DNA of 52,818 bases. Source: an uncultured Acetatifactor sp. Lineage in GTDB: Bacteria > Bacillota > Clostridia > Lachnospirales > Lachnospiraceae. Location: contig CANRIP010000020.1 of the NCBI GenBank assembly GCA_947630715.1, positions 1-52,818 of the forward strand. Reading direction: 5' to 3'. Position 1 is the stretch's first letter; every line of letters starts with the position of its first letter. The translations under genes were made by a program, and so were the position numbers. Positions 1 through 9,231 of the stretch are shown here, one piece after another. The notes beneath the pieces were generated by a model that worked only from the letters and a program-made list of their open reading frames with translations, had not been told where the DNA came from and did not search any database.

Positions 1-90
1 TTTTCATTCCTGTATGAACGAGAGATGGTAAATTCTGCTATTTTGAGGTCCCAAAACGGTACAGCGAAATCAATTCGTTTTAGAAATTTG

Positions 91-119
91 TTGACAAAAC
101 AGGGAACGGCAGTTATAAT
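91..119 (+). promoter_or_regulatory. Sigma-A promoter of yceD-rpmF
   Basis: TTGACA at 91-96 and TATAAT at 114-119 with a 17-base spacer form a perfect consensus promoter. Transcription would begin near 126, which supports the ATG at 172 as the start of the DUF177 gene, because upstream in-frame start codons lie before or inside the promoter. Confidence 0.85.
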
Positions 120-128
120 AAATCAGTG

Positions 129-148
129 TGCGGCGTTTTGCCGCCGCA
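129..148 (+). other. Short GC-rich hairpin in the yceD leader
   Basis: TGCGGC at 129-134 can pair with GCCGCA at 143-148 (an alternative register GCGGC/GCCGC is also possible). It lies just after the expected transcription start and 14 bases before the Shine-Dalgarno sequence. It has no T-run, so it is not a terminator; it may stabilise the 5' end of the mRNA. The role is inference. Confidence 0.4.
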
Positions 149-171
149 AAACTGTACATGCAGGAGTCGCT

Positions 172-693
172 ATGCTGATCAATCTGTCCGATGTGCTGAC
201 AAACGAAGGCAGGGTGGAAACGGCGGAGGTTCTGCCGGAAATGCCGGCCTTTGACAACGGGCGGGAGAGCTTTCCGGTGCTTTCCAAATCCCCGGTTTCC
301 TTTACCTTTTCCCATGTGGAGAAGGGGAAGGCCAGGATCCAGGGAAAGGCCCGGATGGTTTTTGGGGCCGTCTGCGACCGCTGTCTGACGGAGGTTCCCG
401 TAACGCTGGATCTTTCGTTTGACAGGCTTGTCACTTCTCCGGACCGGGAGGAGGATGAGGACGCGGACGACAAAAGCTTTATGGACGGGTATCAGCTAGA
501 CACAGAAACCTTTGTGTACAACGAAGTCATAGGAAACTGGCCGGCGAAGATTCTGTGCAGGGAAGACTGCAAAGGGCTCTGTCCCAAATGCGGACAGAAC
601 CGGAATCTGAGGGACTGCGGATGCGATACTTTCGTGCCCGACCCGCGTATGGCAGTGATACAGGAGATTTTTAATCGCAGTAAGGAGGTGTAA
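172..693 (+). CDS. yceD: DUF177 (YceD-family) protein
   Basis: This is a 173-residue protein of the YceD/DUF177 family, a small cytosolic family almost always encoded directly before rpmF and implicated in ribosome/23S rRNA-related functions in bacteria and plastids. A middle CDRC motif and a C-terminal group of cysteines (CREDC, CPKC, CGC) are visible and could bind metal. ATG 172 is chosen because AGGAG at 162-166 is well spaced and a consensus promoter ends at 119; the open frame extends upstream to 25 but that part lies in and before the promoter. It is followed after 2 bases by rpmF, as is usual, so the two are co-transcribed. The family call is firm; the molecular function is not established. 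Confidence 0.88.
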   Translation: MLINLSDVLTNEGRVETAEVLPEMPAFDNGRESFPVLSKSPVSFTFSHVEKGKARIQGKARMVFGAVCDRCLTEVPVTLDLSFDRLVTSPDREEDEDADDKSFMDGYQLDTETFVYNEVIGNWPAKILCREDCKGLCPKCGQNRNLRDCGCDTFVPDPRMAVIQEIFNRSKEV

Positions 694-695
694 CG

Positions 696-875
696 ATGTC
701 CATTTGTCCTAAGAATAAATCTTCCAAAGGCAGGAGAGACAGGAGACGTGCAAACTGGAAGATGTCCGCTCCTACTCTGGTAAAGTGCAGCAAGTGCGGC
801 GCTCTTATGATGCCTCACAGAGTCTGCAAGGCCTGCGGCTCTTATAACAAGAAACAGGTTATAAGCGCGGACTGA
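696..875 (+). CDS. rpmF: 50S ribosomal protein L32
   Basis: The 59-residue product has the L32 layout: a basic N-terminal arm (KSSKGRRDRRRANWKM) and a zinc ribbon with cysteine pairs C31-C34 and C44-C47. Four cysteines are kept, so this is the zinc-binding (C+) form. It binds near the peptidyl transferase region of the large subunit. The start has an excellent AGGAGG site at the end of yceD, 2 bases after its stop. A terminator-like hairpin follows at 898-938, so yceD-rpmF form a two-gene unit. Confidence 0.97.
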   Translation: MSICPKNKSSKGRRDRRRANWKMSAPTLVKCSKCGALMMPHRVCKACGSYNKKQVISAD

Positions 876-897
876 TCAGGGAAAGTGAAGGGTAAAG

Positions 898-938
898 CTG
901 TCACATGAGCCGAGATGCGGTAAGTGTGGCAGTTTTTT
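898..938 (+). terminator. Intrinsic terminator after rpmF
   Basis: CTGTCACA at 898-905 pairs with TGTGGCAG at 925-932 (one G-T wobble), and six T residues follow at 933-938. The loop is long (19 bases), so termination may be partial. Confidence 0.65.
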
Positions 939-950
939 GTTAAATAATGG

Positions 951-979
951 TTGCCATGTATTTCCGAATGTAATATACT
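951..979 (+). promoter_or_regulatory. Sigma-A promoter of plsX
   Basis: TTGCCA at 951-956, a 17-base spacer and TATACT at 974-979. It lies just after the rpmF terminator and about 70 bases before plsX. A small dyad ACTAT-CGT-ATAGT at 977-989 overlaps the -10 box and the start point and might be an operator. It does not resemble the B. subtilis FapR site, so that part is speculative. Confidence 0.7.
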
Positions 980-1050
980 ATCGTATAGTTAAGACAGGGT
1001 TTGGGACGGAACGTGCTCCGGCGCGGGATCATGGCGGAAGGTAAACGGAA

Positions 1051-2061
1051 ATGTCAGAGATGGTGAATGTGGCGGTGGACGCCATGGGCGGCGACAACGC
1101 GCCTTCAGAGGTGGTAAAGGGCGCGGTGGAGGCTGTCGCCGGGGATCAGCGGGTAAAAGTATTCCTGGTGGGACAGGAGGCCCCGGTGCGGGAGGAACTG
1201 AAGAAATACAGTTTTGACGGATCCAGGCTGGAAGTGATCCACGCCAGTGAAGTCATAGAGACGGGGGAACCTCCGGTGATGGCGGTTCGGACCAAGAAAG
1301 ATTCCTCTTTGGTAAAATGTATGCAGCTTGTGAAGGACGGAGAGTGCGACGCCCTTGTCTCCGCCGGCAGCACCGGTGCGCTGCTGGTGGGCGGCCAGGT
1401 GATTGTGGGCCGCATCAGGGGAGTGGAAAGGCCGCCCCTGGCTCCGATCATCCCGAATGTCAAGGGAGTCAGTCTGCTGCTGGACTGCGGGGCGAACGTG
1501 GACGCAAAGCCTTCCCAGCTTTTGCAGTTTGCCAAAATGGGAAGCATTTATATGGAGAGCGTCATCGGCGTCAAAAATCCCCGGGTGGGACTGGTCAATA
1601 TCGGCGTGGAGGAAGAAAAGGGAAACGCGCTGACCCGGGAGACGTATCCTCTTTTGAAAAACTGCCCTGAAATTCACTTTATCGGCAACGTGGAGGCGAG
1701 GGATATCCCCATGGGAGCGGCTGACGTGCTGGTCTGCGAGGCGTTCGCCGGAAATATTGTCTTAAAAATGCTGGAGGGCGTCAGCTCCGCGCTGATTACC
1801 AGGATCAAATCCGGCATGATGGAGTCTTTCCGCAGCAAGCTGGGGGCGGTTTTGGTGAAACCGGCCCTGAAGAAGACGCTGAAGGATTTCAGCACGGAGG
1901 AGTACGGCGGCGCGCCGCTTTTAGGGCTTAACGGCTTGGTGGTAAAAACCCACGGGAGCAGTAAAGCCATTGAAATCCGCCATTCCATTTTGCAGTGTAT
2001 CGCGTTCAAGGAACAGAAAATCAACGATAAAATTAAGGAACAGATTGTTCTGGGAGACTAA
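1051..2061 (+). CDS. plsX: Phosphate acyltransferase PlsX
   Basis: PlsX converts acyl-ACP plus phosphate to acyl-phosphate, the acyl donor used by PlsY (encoded at 29649) in phospholipid synthesis. It is a peripheral cytosolic enzyme. The N-terminal AVDAMGGDNAP signature, the SAGSTGAL motif near residue 105 and the central GNVEARDI motif are visible. The length of 336 is normal for the family. ATG 1051 has a GGAAGG site 9 bases upstream; a second in-frame ATG at 1060 (MVNVAVDAMGG) is possible. The next gene is acpP. The fabD and fabG genes that separate plsX and acpP in B. subtilis are absent here. Confidence 0.97.
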   Translation: MSEMVNVAVDAMGGDNAPSEVVKGAVEAVAGDQRVKVFLVGQEAPVREELKKYSFDGSRLEVIHASEVIETGEPPVMAVRTKKDSSLVKCMQLVKDGECDALVSAGSTGALLVGGQVIVGRIRGVERPPLAPIIPNVKGVSLLLDCGANVDAKPSQLLQFAKMGSIYMESVIGVKNPRVGLVNIGVEEEKGNALTRETYPLLKNCPEIHFIGNVEARDIPMGAADVLVCEAFAGNIVLKMLEGVSSALITRIKSGMMESFRSKLGAVLVKPALKKTLKDFSTEEYGGAPLLGLNGLVVKTHGSSKAIEIRHSILQCIAFKEQKINDKIKEQIVLGD

Positions 2062-2094
2062 TACAGAGAATAAACAAGGAAAGAGGGAAATAGC

Positions 2095-2325
2095 ATGGAA
2101 TTTGAAAAGCTGAAGAAGGTTATCGCGGAGGTACTGAACGTAGATCCTGAGGAGATCACCATGGAGACGACTTTTATGGATGATCTGGGGGCGGATTCCC
2201 TGGATGTGTTCCAGATTATCATGGGGATTGAGGAGGAGTTTGACATTGAAATTCCTGCGGACAAGGCGGAAAAGATCTCTACCGTGGAAGAGGCGGTGGA
2301 ACTGATCAAGGGAGCGCTTGGCTGA
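2095..2325 (+). CDS. acpP: Acyl carrier protein
   Basis: The 76-residue acidic product has the ACP signature DDLGADSLD, with Ser35 as the 4'-phosphopantetheine attachment site. It carries acyl chains during fatty acid synthesis and supplies PlsX with acyl-ACP. It lies 33 bases after plsX with a GAGGG ribosome binding site, in the common plsX-acpP-rnc order, and is probably co-transcribed with both neighbours. Confidence 0.97.
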   Translation: MEFEKLKKVIAEVLNVDPEEITMETTFMDDLGADSLDVFQIIMGIEEEFDIEIPADKAEKISTVEEAVELIKGALG

Positions 2326-2441
2326 GGGACATCGGATCGATTCGCTTTTGGTGAGAGCAGTCCGCCGTGGAGAGAGTCCGCTGGGCGTACTGCTCCTTTG
2401 CTTTGAAAGGAATGCCGTGTAACCGGCAGATGTGAGTGAAA

Positions 2442-3155
2442 ATGCAGGAAGGTTATACTTTGCGGGTTTTGGAAAAACGCATCGGTTATTCGTTTCGGGA
2501 TGAGGCGCTGCTCAGGCAGGCCATGACCCACAGCTCCTTTTCCAACGAACAGAAAATCAACAAGGCGAAGGATTACGAACGCCTGGAATTTTTGGGTGAC
2601 GCTGTGCTGGAGCTGGTGAGCAGCGAATTTTTGTTCCGCACCCACCCGGACGTCCCGGAGGGAGAGCTGACCAGGCAGCGGGCGTCCATGGTCTGCGAGC
2701 CGTCGTTGGCGTACTGCGCCCGGGATCTGGAACTGGGATCCTTTATGCGGCTGGGAAAGGGAGAGGAATCCACCGGCGGACGCAATCGGGACAGCATTAC
2801 CTCCGATGCCATGGAGGCGTTAATCGGCGCCATTTACCTGGACGGGGGAATGGAGTCTGCGAAAGCGTTCATCGACCGGTTCATTCTGTCGGACCTGGAG
2901 GACAGGCAGCTTTTTTATGACAGCAAAAGCACCTTGCAGGAGCTGGTACAGGGGAAACTGAAACAGGAGCTGTCCTATGAACTGCTGAGCGAAAGCGGCC
3001 CGGAACACAACAAGTCGTTTTTTGTGGCCGTGCATATGGGGACGGAGACTCTGGGAGAGGGCAGAGGCAAAACAAAGAAAGCGGCGGAACAGGAAGCGGC
3101 CTATAAAGCGCTCCTTAAGCTGAGGGCAAGAGGATATGTATTTAAAAAGCATTGA
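2442..3155 (+). CDS. rnc: Ribonuclease III
   Basis: The 237-residue enzyme cleaves double-stranded RNA in rRNA and mRNA processing. The RNase III signature RLEFLGDAVLEL is near residue 47, and the second acidic motif DAMEALIGAIYLDGG is near residue 122. The C-terminal third is a double-stranded RNA binding domain ending in KTKKAAEQEAAYKALL. ATG 2442 is preferred; a GTG at 2436 in the same frame is possible, since the ribosome binding site is weak. The last 20 bases overlap the start of smc, which suggests translational coupling. Confidence 0.96.
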   Translation: MQEGYTLRVLEKRIGYSFRDEALLRQAMTHSSFSNEQKINKAKDYERLEFLGDAVLELVSSEFLFRTHPDVPEGELTRQRASMVCEPSLAYCARDLELGSFMRLGKGEESTGGRNRDSITSDAMEALIGAIYLDGGMESAKAFIDRFILSDLEDRQLFYDSKSTLQELVQGKLKQELSYELLSESGPEHNKSFFVAVHMGTETLGEGRGKTKKAAEQEAAYKALLKLRARGYVFKKH

Positions 3156-6100
3156 GGTACAGGGGTTTAAATCCTTCGCGAATAAAATCAATTTCCAGTT
3201 TCACAACGGCATCACGGGCATTGTAGGGCCCAACGGCAGCGGAAAGAGCAATGTGGCGGACGCGGTCCGCTGGGTGCTGGGGGAGCAGAGGGTCAAGCAG
3301 TTGCGCGGCGCCAGCATGCAGGATGTCATTTTCTCGGGGACAGAAAACAGAAAGCCTTTAAGCTGCGCGGTGGTAGGGATCACGCTGGATAATTCCGACC
3401 ATCAGCTAGCTATCGATTTTGACGAGGTAACGGTCACAAGGCGGCTTTACCGTTCCGGAGAAAGTGAATATCTGATCAACGGGGCGCCCTGCCGGTTAAA
3501 GGACGTAAACGAACTGTTTTACGATACCGGGATCGGCAAGGAAGGGTATTCCATTATCGGCCAGGGCCAGATCGACCGGATCCTGAGCGGCAAGCCGGAG
3601 GAGCGCAGGGAGCTTTTTGACGAGGCGGCGGGCATAGTGAAATTTAAGCGCAGAAAAGCGGCCGCCGTGACAAAGCTGGAAAGCGAAAAACAGAATCTGG
3701 TCCGGGTCAACGACATCCTGTCCGAGCTGGAAAAACAGGTGGGGCCTCTGGAGCGCCAGGCCGAGGTGGCCAGGGTGTACCTGAAGAAAAAGGAAACATT
3801 GAAAACTCTGGACGTGAACGTGTTCCTGCTGGAGAACGGCCGTCTGAGAGAACAACTGGAAACCGCAAAGGAGCGGTACGATCTGGCGGCGGCGGAGTTA
3901 TCCGACACTACGGAAAAGTACGAGGGAATCAAGGAGGAATACAGCCGGATTCAGGAAGAAATCGAAACCCTGGACGCGGTCATTGAGAGAGAACGAAGCA
4001 ACGTTACCGATGCGGGCCTGACGCGGGGCCGCCTGGAGGGAGAGATCAACGTCCTGAAGGAACAGATTAACTCCGCCAGGGGCAACGAAACCCACCTGAA
4101 TCACCGAAAGGACGCCCTGAAGGAAGAAATCGGGACCAAGGAAAAAGATAAGGAGACGTTTCTTCAGGAAAAAGAGCAGACGGATCGTCAGGTGCAGGAG
4201 CTGGCCGCGACAGCCGAACAGTTGCGCGCCGGCCTGGAGGAAATTCAAAAGAAGACGGAAGAACAGAACCGGCTGATCGAAACAGGGAAAAACACCATTA
4301 TCGGGGAACTGAACAAACGGGCCACAATCAAGTCAAAGCTGGGCCGTTTTGACACCATGATGGAGCAGGAAAATATCCGAAAAGCGGAATTGAACTCAAG
4401 GCTTCTCCGGGCAAAAACCGACGAGGCAGCCAGAGAGGAAAGCCTGAAACAGATGGAGGCGGAGTTTGACCAGATCAGCCGCCAACTGGGAAAAATGAAC
4501 GAGGATGAGGCCCGGATCCAGTTGCAACTGGGAGATTTCAGGGAGGCGCTGGCTGCCAAGGACGCGGAGCTTCGAGAAATCCAGAGCGCGTATCACAGGG
4601 AGCGGTCCAAGCTGGACACCCTGACCGGTCTGACCGAACGCTATGAGGGATACGGCGGAAGCGTTAAAAAGGTCATGGAGCAGAAGGAGAAGGAAAAAGG
4701 CATCATCGGGGTTGTGGCGGATATCATCAAGGTGGAGAAACGGTATGAGACTGCCATTGAGACGGCGCTGGGCGGCAATATCCAGAATATTGTCACCGAC
4801 AACGAGGAAACCGCCAAAAAAATGATCCAATACTTAAAGGACAACCGTCTGGGGCGGGCCACCTTCCTTCCCCTGACCAGCGTTATCCACCCTCAGGAGT
4901 TTAAGACGCCGGAGGCGCTGGAGGAAAAGGGAGTCCTGGGGACGGCGGACAGCCTGGTGCAGACCGACAAAAAATATGTGGGCGTGGCCAGGGCGATGCT
5001 GGGACGGATCCTGGTGGTTGACCATGTGGACAACGCTGTCAGGATCGCCAGAAAATACGATTACAGTCTCCGGATGGTGACGCTGGAAGGAGAACTCCTG
5101 GTACCCGGCGGCGCCATCAGCGGCGGTGCGTATAAGAATAATACCAATCTGCTGGGAAGACGCCGGGAGATGGACGAGCTGGAGAAACAGGTCAAAAAGC
5201 TGCTGGGACAGGTGGACTCCGTCAACCGGGAAATCGACGGGATCAAGGAAAACCGCAACAGGCTGCGCACGGAGCTGGAGACGCTGAAGGCGGATATCCA
5301 GAAGACATCCATTGAACAGAACACGGCCAGGCTGAATATCCAGCAGGCCAGGGAACGCATGGAGGAAGAATCCCAAGGAGCGGCGTCCTTACGCCGGGAG
5401 GAAAAAGAAATCGAGAGCCGGCTGGAGGAAATCCGGCAGGAAAAGGATGCCGTGCAGAAGGAGCTTTCGGACAGCGAGGCCCTGGAAAAAGAAACCCAGG
5501 AGCGGATTCTGATTCTTCAGAAGGAGATGGAGGAACTCAGAAAATCGGAAAGCGACGCCTCCGCCCAGGCGGCGGAATGGGATCTGAAGGTGGAAACCAT
5601 GCGTCAGACCCAGGAATTTAAACAGGCCAACGTGGTTCGTATCGACGGGGAAATGGAAAGGGCTCAAAAAGAGCTGGAGGAAATCCTGGAGGCCCTGGAG
5701 GAAAACAGCCGGGAAACGGAGCGGAAACAGCAGAATATCACTCAGATCGAAAAGACCATCGCCGCCTCCTTCGACGCGCAGAACGAATCCCGGGAAAAAC
5801 TGGAGGAAACCCTGGCCCGCAAGGAAGAACTGGCCCAAAAGCAGAAAACCTTCTTCCAGAGACGGGAGGAACTGTCGGAGCGCATGTCCGGTCTGGACAA
5901 GGAGGTTTACCGCCTGAACGCCCAGAAGGAAAAGATGGAGGAATCCTTGGAGAGCCAGATCAATTACATGTGGGACGAGTATGAGATCACGCTGTCCGAC
6001 GCGGCGGCGCTGAAGGACGAAACCATGACGGATCTGCCGGCCATGAAACGGGAGATTGCCGCCGTCAAGGATCAGATCAGGAAACTGGGGGACGTCAATG

Positions 6101-6696
6101 TGAACGCCATCGAGGATTACCGGAACCTGATGGATCGTTTTCTGTTTTTAAAAAATCAGCATGACGATCTGGTGGAGGCCCAAAAGACCCTGGAGGGGAT
6201 TATCCTGGAGCTTGACACCGCCATGCGCAAGCAGTTTACCGAGAAATTTGCTCAGATTGACAGAGAGTTCGACAAGGTGTTCCGGGAGCTGTTCGGCGGC
6301 GGCAAGGGGACGCTGGAGCTGATGGAGGATGAGGATATTCTGGAGGCGGGAGTGCGCATTATCGCTCAGCCCCCCGGAAAAAAACTGCAGAACATGATGC
6401 AACTGTCAGGCGGCGAAAAGGCGTTGACGGCTATCGCGCTGCTGTTTGCCATCCAGAATCTGAAACCGTCCCCGTTCTGTCTGCTGGACGAGATCGAGGC
6501 GGCCCTGGATGATTCCAATGTGGGAAGATTTGCAAAATACCTGCATAAACTGACAAAGAACACACAGTTTATTGTGATCACCCACAGAAGGGGTACCATG
6601 GAGGAAGTGGACAGGCTGTATGGCATCACCATGCAGGAGAAGGGGGTTTCCACTCTGGTCAGCGTAAATCTGATCGATAAGGAATTGGACGATTAG
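3136..6696 (+). CDS. smc: Chromosome segregation ATPase SMC
   Basis: The 1186-residue SMC protein forms the core of bacterial condensin with ScpA/ScpB. The Walker A motif GPNGSGKSN is near residue 32. Long heptad-rich coiled coils flank a hinge domain at about residues 510-680 that carries the usual glycine-rich GGAISGG motif. The C-terminal head holds the ABC signature LSGGEKALTA near 1090 and Walker B LLDEIEAALDD around D1118-E1119. The length is typical. The start at ATG 3136 lies inside rnc. The stop is followed at once by the ribosome binding site of ftsY, so rnc-smc-ftsY form one unit as in B. subtilis. Confidence 0.98.
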   Translation: MYLKSIEVQGFKSFANKINFQFHNGITGIVGPNGSGKSNVADAVRWVLGEQRVKQLRGASMQDVIFSGTENRKPLSCAVVGITLDNSDHQLAIDFDEVTVTRRLYRSGESEYLINGAPCRLKDVNELFYDTGIGKEGYSIIGQGQIDRILSGKPEERRELFDEAAGIVKFKRRKAAAVTKLESEKQNLVRVNDILSELEKQVGPLERQAEVARVYLKKKETLKTLDVNVFLLENGRLREQLETAKERYDLAAAELSDTTEKYEGIKEEYSRIQEEIETLDAVIERERSNVTDAGLTRGRLEGEINVLKEQINSARGNETHLNHRKDALKEEIGTKEKDKETFLQEKEQTDRQVQELAATAEQLRAGLEEIQKKTEEQNRLIETGKNTIIGELNKRATIKSKLGRFDTMMEQENIRKAELNSRLLRAKTDEAAREESLKQMEAEFDQISRQLGKMNEDEARIQLQLGDFREALAAKDAELREIQSAYHRERSKLDTLTGLTERYEGYGGSVKKVMEQKEKEKGIIGVVADIIKVEKRYETAIETALGGNIQNIVTDNEETAKKMIQYLKDNRLGRATFLPLTSVIHPQEFKTPEALEEKGVLGTADSLVQTDKKYVGVARAMLGRILVVDHVDNAVRIARKYDYSLRMVTLEGELLVPGGAISGGAYKNNTNLLGRRREMDELEKQVKKLLGQVDSVNREIDGIKENRNRLRTELETLKADIQKTSIEQNTARLNIQQARERMEEESQGAASLRREEKEIESRLEEIRQEKDAVQKELSDSEALEKETQERILILQKEMEELRKSESDASAQAAEWDLKVETMRQTQEFKQANVVRIDGEMERAQKELEEILEALEENSRETERKQQNITQIEKTIAASFDAQNESREKLEETLARKEELAQKQKTFFQRREELSERMSGLDKEVYRLNAQKEKMEESLESQINYMWDEYEITLSDAAALKDETMTDLPAMKREIAAVKDQIRKLGDVNVNAIEDYRNLMDRFLFLKNQHDDLVEAQKTLEGIILELDTAMRKQFTEKFAQIDREFDKVFRELFGGGKGTLELMEDEDILEAGVRIIAQPPGKKLQNMMQLSGGEKALTAIALLFAIQNLKPSPFCLLDEIEAALDDSNVGRFAKYLHKLTKNTQFIVITHRRGTMEEVDRLYGITMQEKGVSTLVSVNLIDKELDD

Positions 6697-6710
6697 GAGG
6701 TTTGGAAAGC

Positions 6711-7775
6711 ATGAGTGACGAAAACGGCACCGCGGCGGGAAAAAACGGCGGCCAGGCAAGACTTCTGAGAAACGATATTTTTGCCGTACAAAAGGTTGAG
6801 GTGGAAGAAAAAGAAAAATCCGGTTTTTTTTCCAGGCTGAAGGCCGGGCTTTCCAAAACCAGGGACAATATTGTCAAGGGAATCGACTCCGTCTTTACCG
6901 GGTATTCTCAGATCGACGAGGATTTCTACGAGGAATTGGAGGAAATCCTGATCATGGGAGATATGGGCGTAAGCGCCACCACCCGGATTATGGACAGGCT
7001 GAGAGAGCAGGTGGAGGAAAAACACCTGAAACAGACCGCTCAGTGCAGGCAGCTTTTGATTGACAGCATCCGGGAACAGATGGGGGTGGACGAGGCCGCG
7101 TATGAATTTGAACACCAAAAATCGGTGATTATGGTCATCGGCGTCAACGGGGTGGGAAAGACCACCACCGTAGGCAAGCTGGCCGGAAAACTGAAGGCCG
7201 AAGGCCGGAAGGTGTTGATTGCGGCGGCCGATACCTTCCGCGCCGCGGCGGGGGATCAGCTTGCGGAATGGGCCAGACGGGCGGAGGTCCCCATGATCGG
7301 CGGAAACGAGGGCGCGGATCCTGCCAGCGTGGTCTATGACGCGGTGAACGCGGCGAAGGCGCGGAATGTGGATGTGCTTTTGATCGATACGGCGGGGCGT
7401 CTGCACAATAAAAAGAATCTGATGGAGGAACTGCGGAAGATGGATCGGATCATCGACCGGGAGTTTCCGGACGTTCACCGGGAAAATTTGATCGTGCTGG
7501 ACGGCACAACCGGACAGAACGCCCTGCTGCAAGCCAGGGAGTTTGCGGACGTGACCAGGCTGACCGGCATTGTGCTGACCAAGATGGACGGCACGGCAAA
7601 GGGCGGGATCGCCGTGGCGATTCAGTCCGAACTGAATGTGCCGGTGAAATATATCGGAGTGGGAGAGGCGATCGAGGATTTGGAAAAATTCGATCCCGAC
7701 GCTTTTGTCAGCGCGCTGTTTGATCTTGCGCCGGAGGATCAGGAAAGGGATGGCAGGGACGGCCCAGGAAAATAA
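6711..7775 (+). CDS. ftsY: Signal recognition particle receptor FtsY
   Basis: The 354-residue SRP GTPase receptor brings ribosome-SRP complexes to the membrane translocon. It has a short charged N-terminal A region with a VEEKEKSGFFSRLKAGL amphipathic segment, then the NG domain with G1 GVNGVGKTT at 144-152, DTFRAAAGDQL, DTAGRL and TKMDG. ATG 6711 is chosen because AGGAGG at 6695-6700 has a 10-base spacing to it; the upstream in-frame TTG at 6702 would be almost on top of that site. The gene starts 14 bases after smc. Its partner Ffh is encoded at 10863. Confidence 0.97.
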   Translation: MSDENGTAAGKNGGQARLLRNDIFAVQKVEVEEKEKSGFFSRLKAGLSKTRDNIVKGIDSVFTGYSQIDEDFYEELEEILIMGDMGVSATTRIMDRLREQVEEKHLKQTAQCRQLLIDSIREQMGVDEAAYEFEHQKSVIMVIGVNGVGKTTTVGKLAGKLKAEGRKVLIAAADTFRAAAGDQLAEWARRAEVPMIGGNEGADPASVVYDAVNAAKARNVDVLLIDTAGRLHNKKNLMEELRKMDRIIDREFPDVHRENLIVLDGTTGQNALLQAREFADVTRLTGIVLTKMDGTAKGGIAVAIQSELNVPVKYIGVGEAIEDLEKFDPDAFVSALFDLAPEDQERDGRDGPGK

Positions 7776-7877
7776 AACGGCACAGTAAAGGGATTGATAA
7801 AGGATGGACGGGACGGGCGCCGGGCCAAAAACAGGGCCGGCGGCCGATGAAAAGGATCGGAGACAAGGAGAGGAAAA

Positions 7878-9101
7878 ATGGGAGAGCGGATGCTGACGTT
7901 GGAAAAATTTGAGGAAGCCTATGAGACGGTGAAAAAGGTAACGCTGGAGACAAAGCTGGTATTCAGCGATTATTTCAGCGCCCTGACCGGGAACAAGGTT
8001 TACCTGAAACCGGAGAATATGCAGTTTACCGGCGCTTACAAGGTGCGGGGCGCTTATTATAAGATGAGCACTCTGTCACAGGAGGAACGGGCAAAGGGGC
8101 TGATTACCGCATCCGCCGGAAATCACGCCCAGGGGGTGGCCTATGCGGCCAAGTGCTACGAAGCAAAGGCAACCATCGTGATGCCCACCACGACGCCGTT
8201 AATGAAGGTCAACCGGACCAAAAGCTACGGAGCGGAGACGCTTTTGTACGGGGACGTTTACGATGAAGCCTGCGGGAAGGCCCTGGAACTGGCGGCGGAG
8301 CATGGCTACACGTTTATCCATCCCTTTGACGATCTGACGGTGGCGACGGGGCAGGGAACCATTGCCATGGAGATTATCAAGGAACTGCCTACCGTGGATT
8401 ATATTCTGGTCCCCATCGGCGGGGGCGGGCTGGCAACCGGCGTTTCCGTGCTGGCAAAGCTTTTAAATCCCAAGATCCAGGTCATTGGGGTGGAGCCGGC
8501 GGGAGCAAACTGTATGGAGGAATCCTTAAAGGAGGGAAAAGTGGTGACCCTCCCCACCGTGAACACCATCGCGGACGGCACCGCGGTGAAGACCCCGGGA
8601 GAAAAGCTGTTTCCCTATCTTCAGAAGAATCTGGACGGCATTATCACCGTGAAGGATGAGGAACTGGTGGTGGCGTTTCTGGATATGGTGGAAAACCATA
8701 AGATGGTGGCGGAGAATTCCGGGCTGCTGACAGTGGCGGCGCTGCGCCATCTGGACGTTAAGGAGAAAAAGATCGTCTCCATCATCAGCGGCGGGAATAT
8801 GGATGTGATCACCATGTCCTCCGTGGTGCAGCAGGGACTGATTATGAGAGATCGGATTTTTACCGTCTCCATCCTTCTGCCCGACAAGCCGGGAGAGCTG
8901 CACCGTGTGTCCGGGCTGATCGCCGGGGCCAACGGGAATGTGATCAAGCTGGAGCATAATCAGTTTGTCTCCATCAACCGCAACGCGGCTGTGGAACTCA
9001 GGATTACGCTGGAGGCTTTCGGACCGGAGCATAAGGCTCAGATCATGGAGGAACTGGAAAAGGGCGGCTATCAGCCCAAGCAGGTGAGAACCAACATTTG
9101 A
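7878..9101 (+). CDS. ilvA: Threonine ammonia-lyase with C-terminal ACT domain
   Basis: The PLP enzyme of 407 residues deaminates threonine to 2-oxobutyrate, for isoleucine synthesis or threonine breakdown. The PLP lysine is K55 in TGAYKVRGA; the glycine-rich phosphate loop PIGGGGLATG is near residue 178 and ASAGNHAQGVA near 77. After about residue 325 comes a single ACT-like regulatory domain (FTVSILLPDKPGELHRVSGL). This short single-ACT form resembles TdcB/IlvA of the 1C-terminal type, so biosynthetic and catabolic roles cannot be separated. AAGGAGAGG precedes ATG 7878; ATG 7890 is an alternative. The gene sits between ftsY and ylxM, where Firmicutes usually have no gene. A strong terminator follows. 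Confidence 0.93.
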   Translation: MGERMLTLEKFEEAYETVKKVTLETKLVFSDYFSALTGNKVYLKPENMQFTGAYKVRGAYYKMSTLSQEERAKGLITASAGNHAQGVAYAAKCYEAKATIVMPTTTPLMKVNRTKSYGAETLLYGDVYDEACGKALELAAEHGYTFIHPFDDLTVATGQGTIAMEIIKELPTVDYILVPIGGGGLATGVSVLAKLLNPKIQVIGVEPAGANCMEESLKEGKVVTLPTVNTIADGTAVKTPGEKLFPYLQKNLDGIITVKDEELVVAFLDMVENHKMVAENSGLLTVAALRHLDVKEKKIVSIISGGNMDVITMSSVVQQGLIMRDRIFTVSILLPDKPGELHRVSGLIAGANGNVIKLEHNQFVSINRNAAVELRITLEAFGPEHKAQIMEELEKGGYQPKQVRTNI

Positions 9102-9131
9102 TCCGGCAATCCGTGAGAATGTTCCCCGATG

Positions 9132-9163
9132 AAATCCGCATACTATGCTATGCGGATTTTTTT
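9132..9163 (+). terminator. Strong intrinsic terminator after ilvA
   Basis: AAATCCGCATA (9132-9142) and TATGCGGATTT (9149-9159) form an 11-base-pair perfect stem with the loop CTATGC, followed by a seven-T run at 9157-9163. Confidence 0.93.
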
Positions 9164-9231
9164 GGGAGCGGGCCGGGTAAAAAACGGGCCGGAAACAATT
9201 GAATAAAAAAGAACTGAAAAAGCAAAACGCT

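Noticed and set aside
977..989. FapR-type operator at the plsX promoter
   Set aside because: The small ACTAT-CGT-ATAGT dyad does not match the known FapR consensus; it is only mentioned with the promoter.
7776..7877. Riboswitch or T-box before ilvA
   Set aside because: Only about 100 bases of GC-rich sequence are present; no T-box motif or specifier-like structure was recognised.
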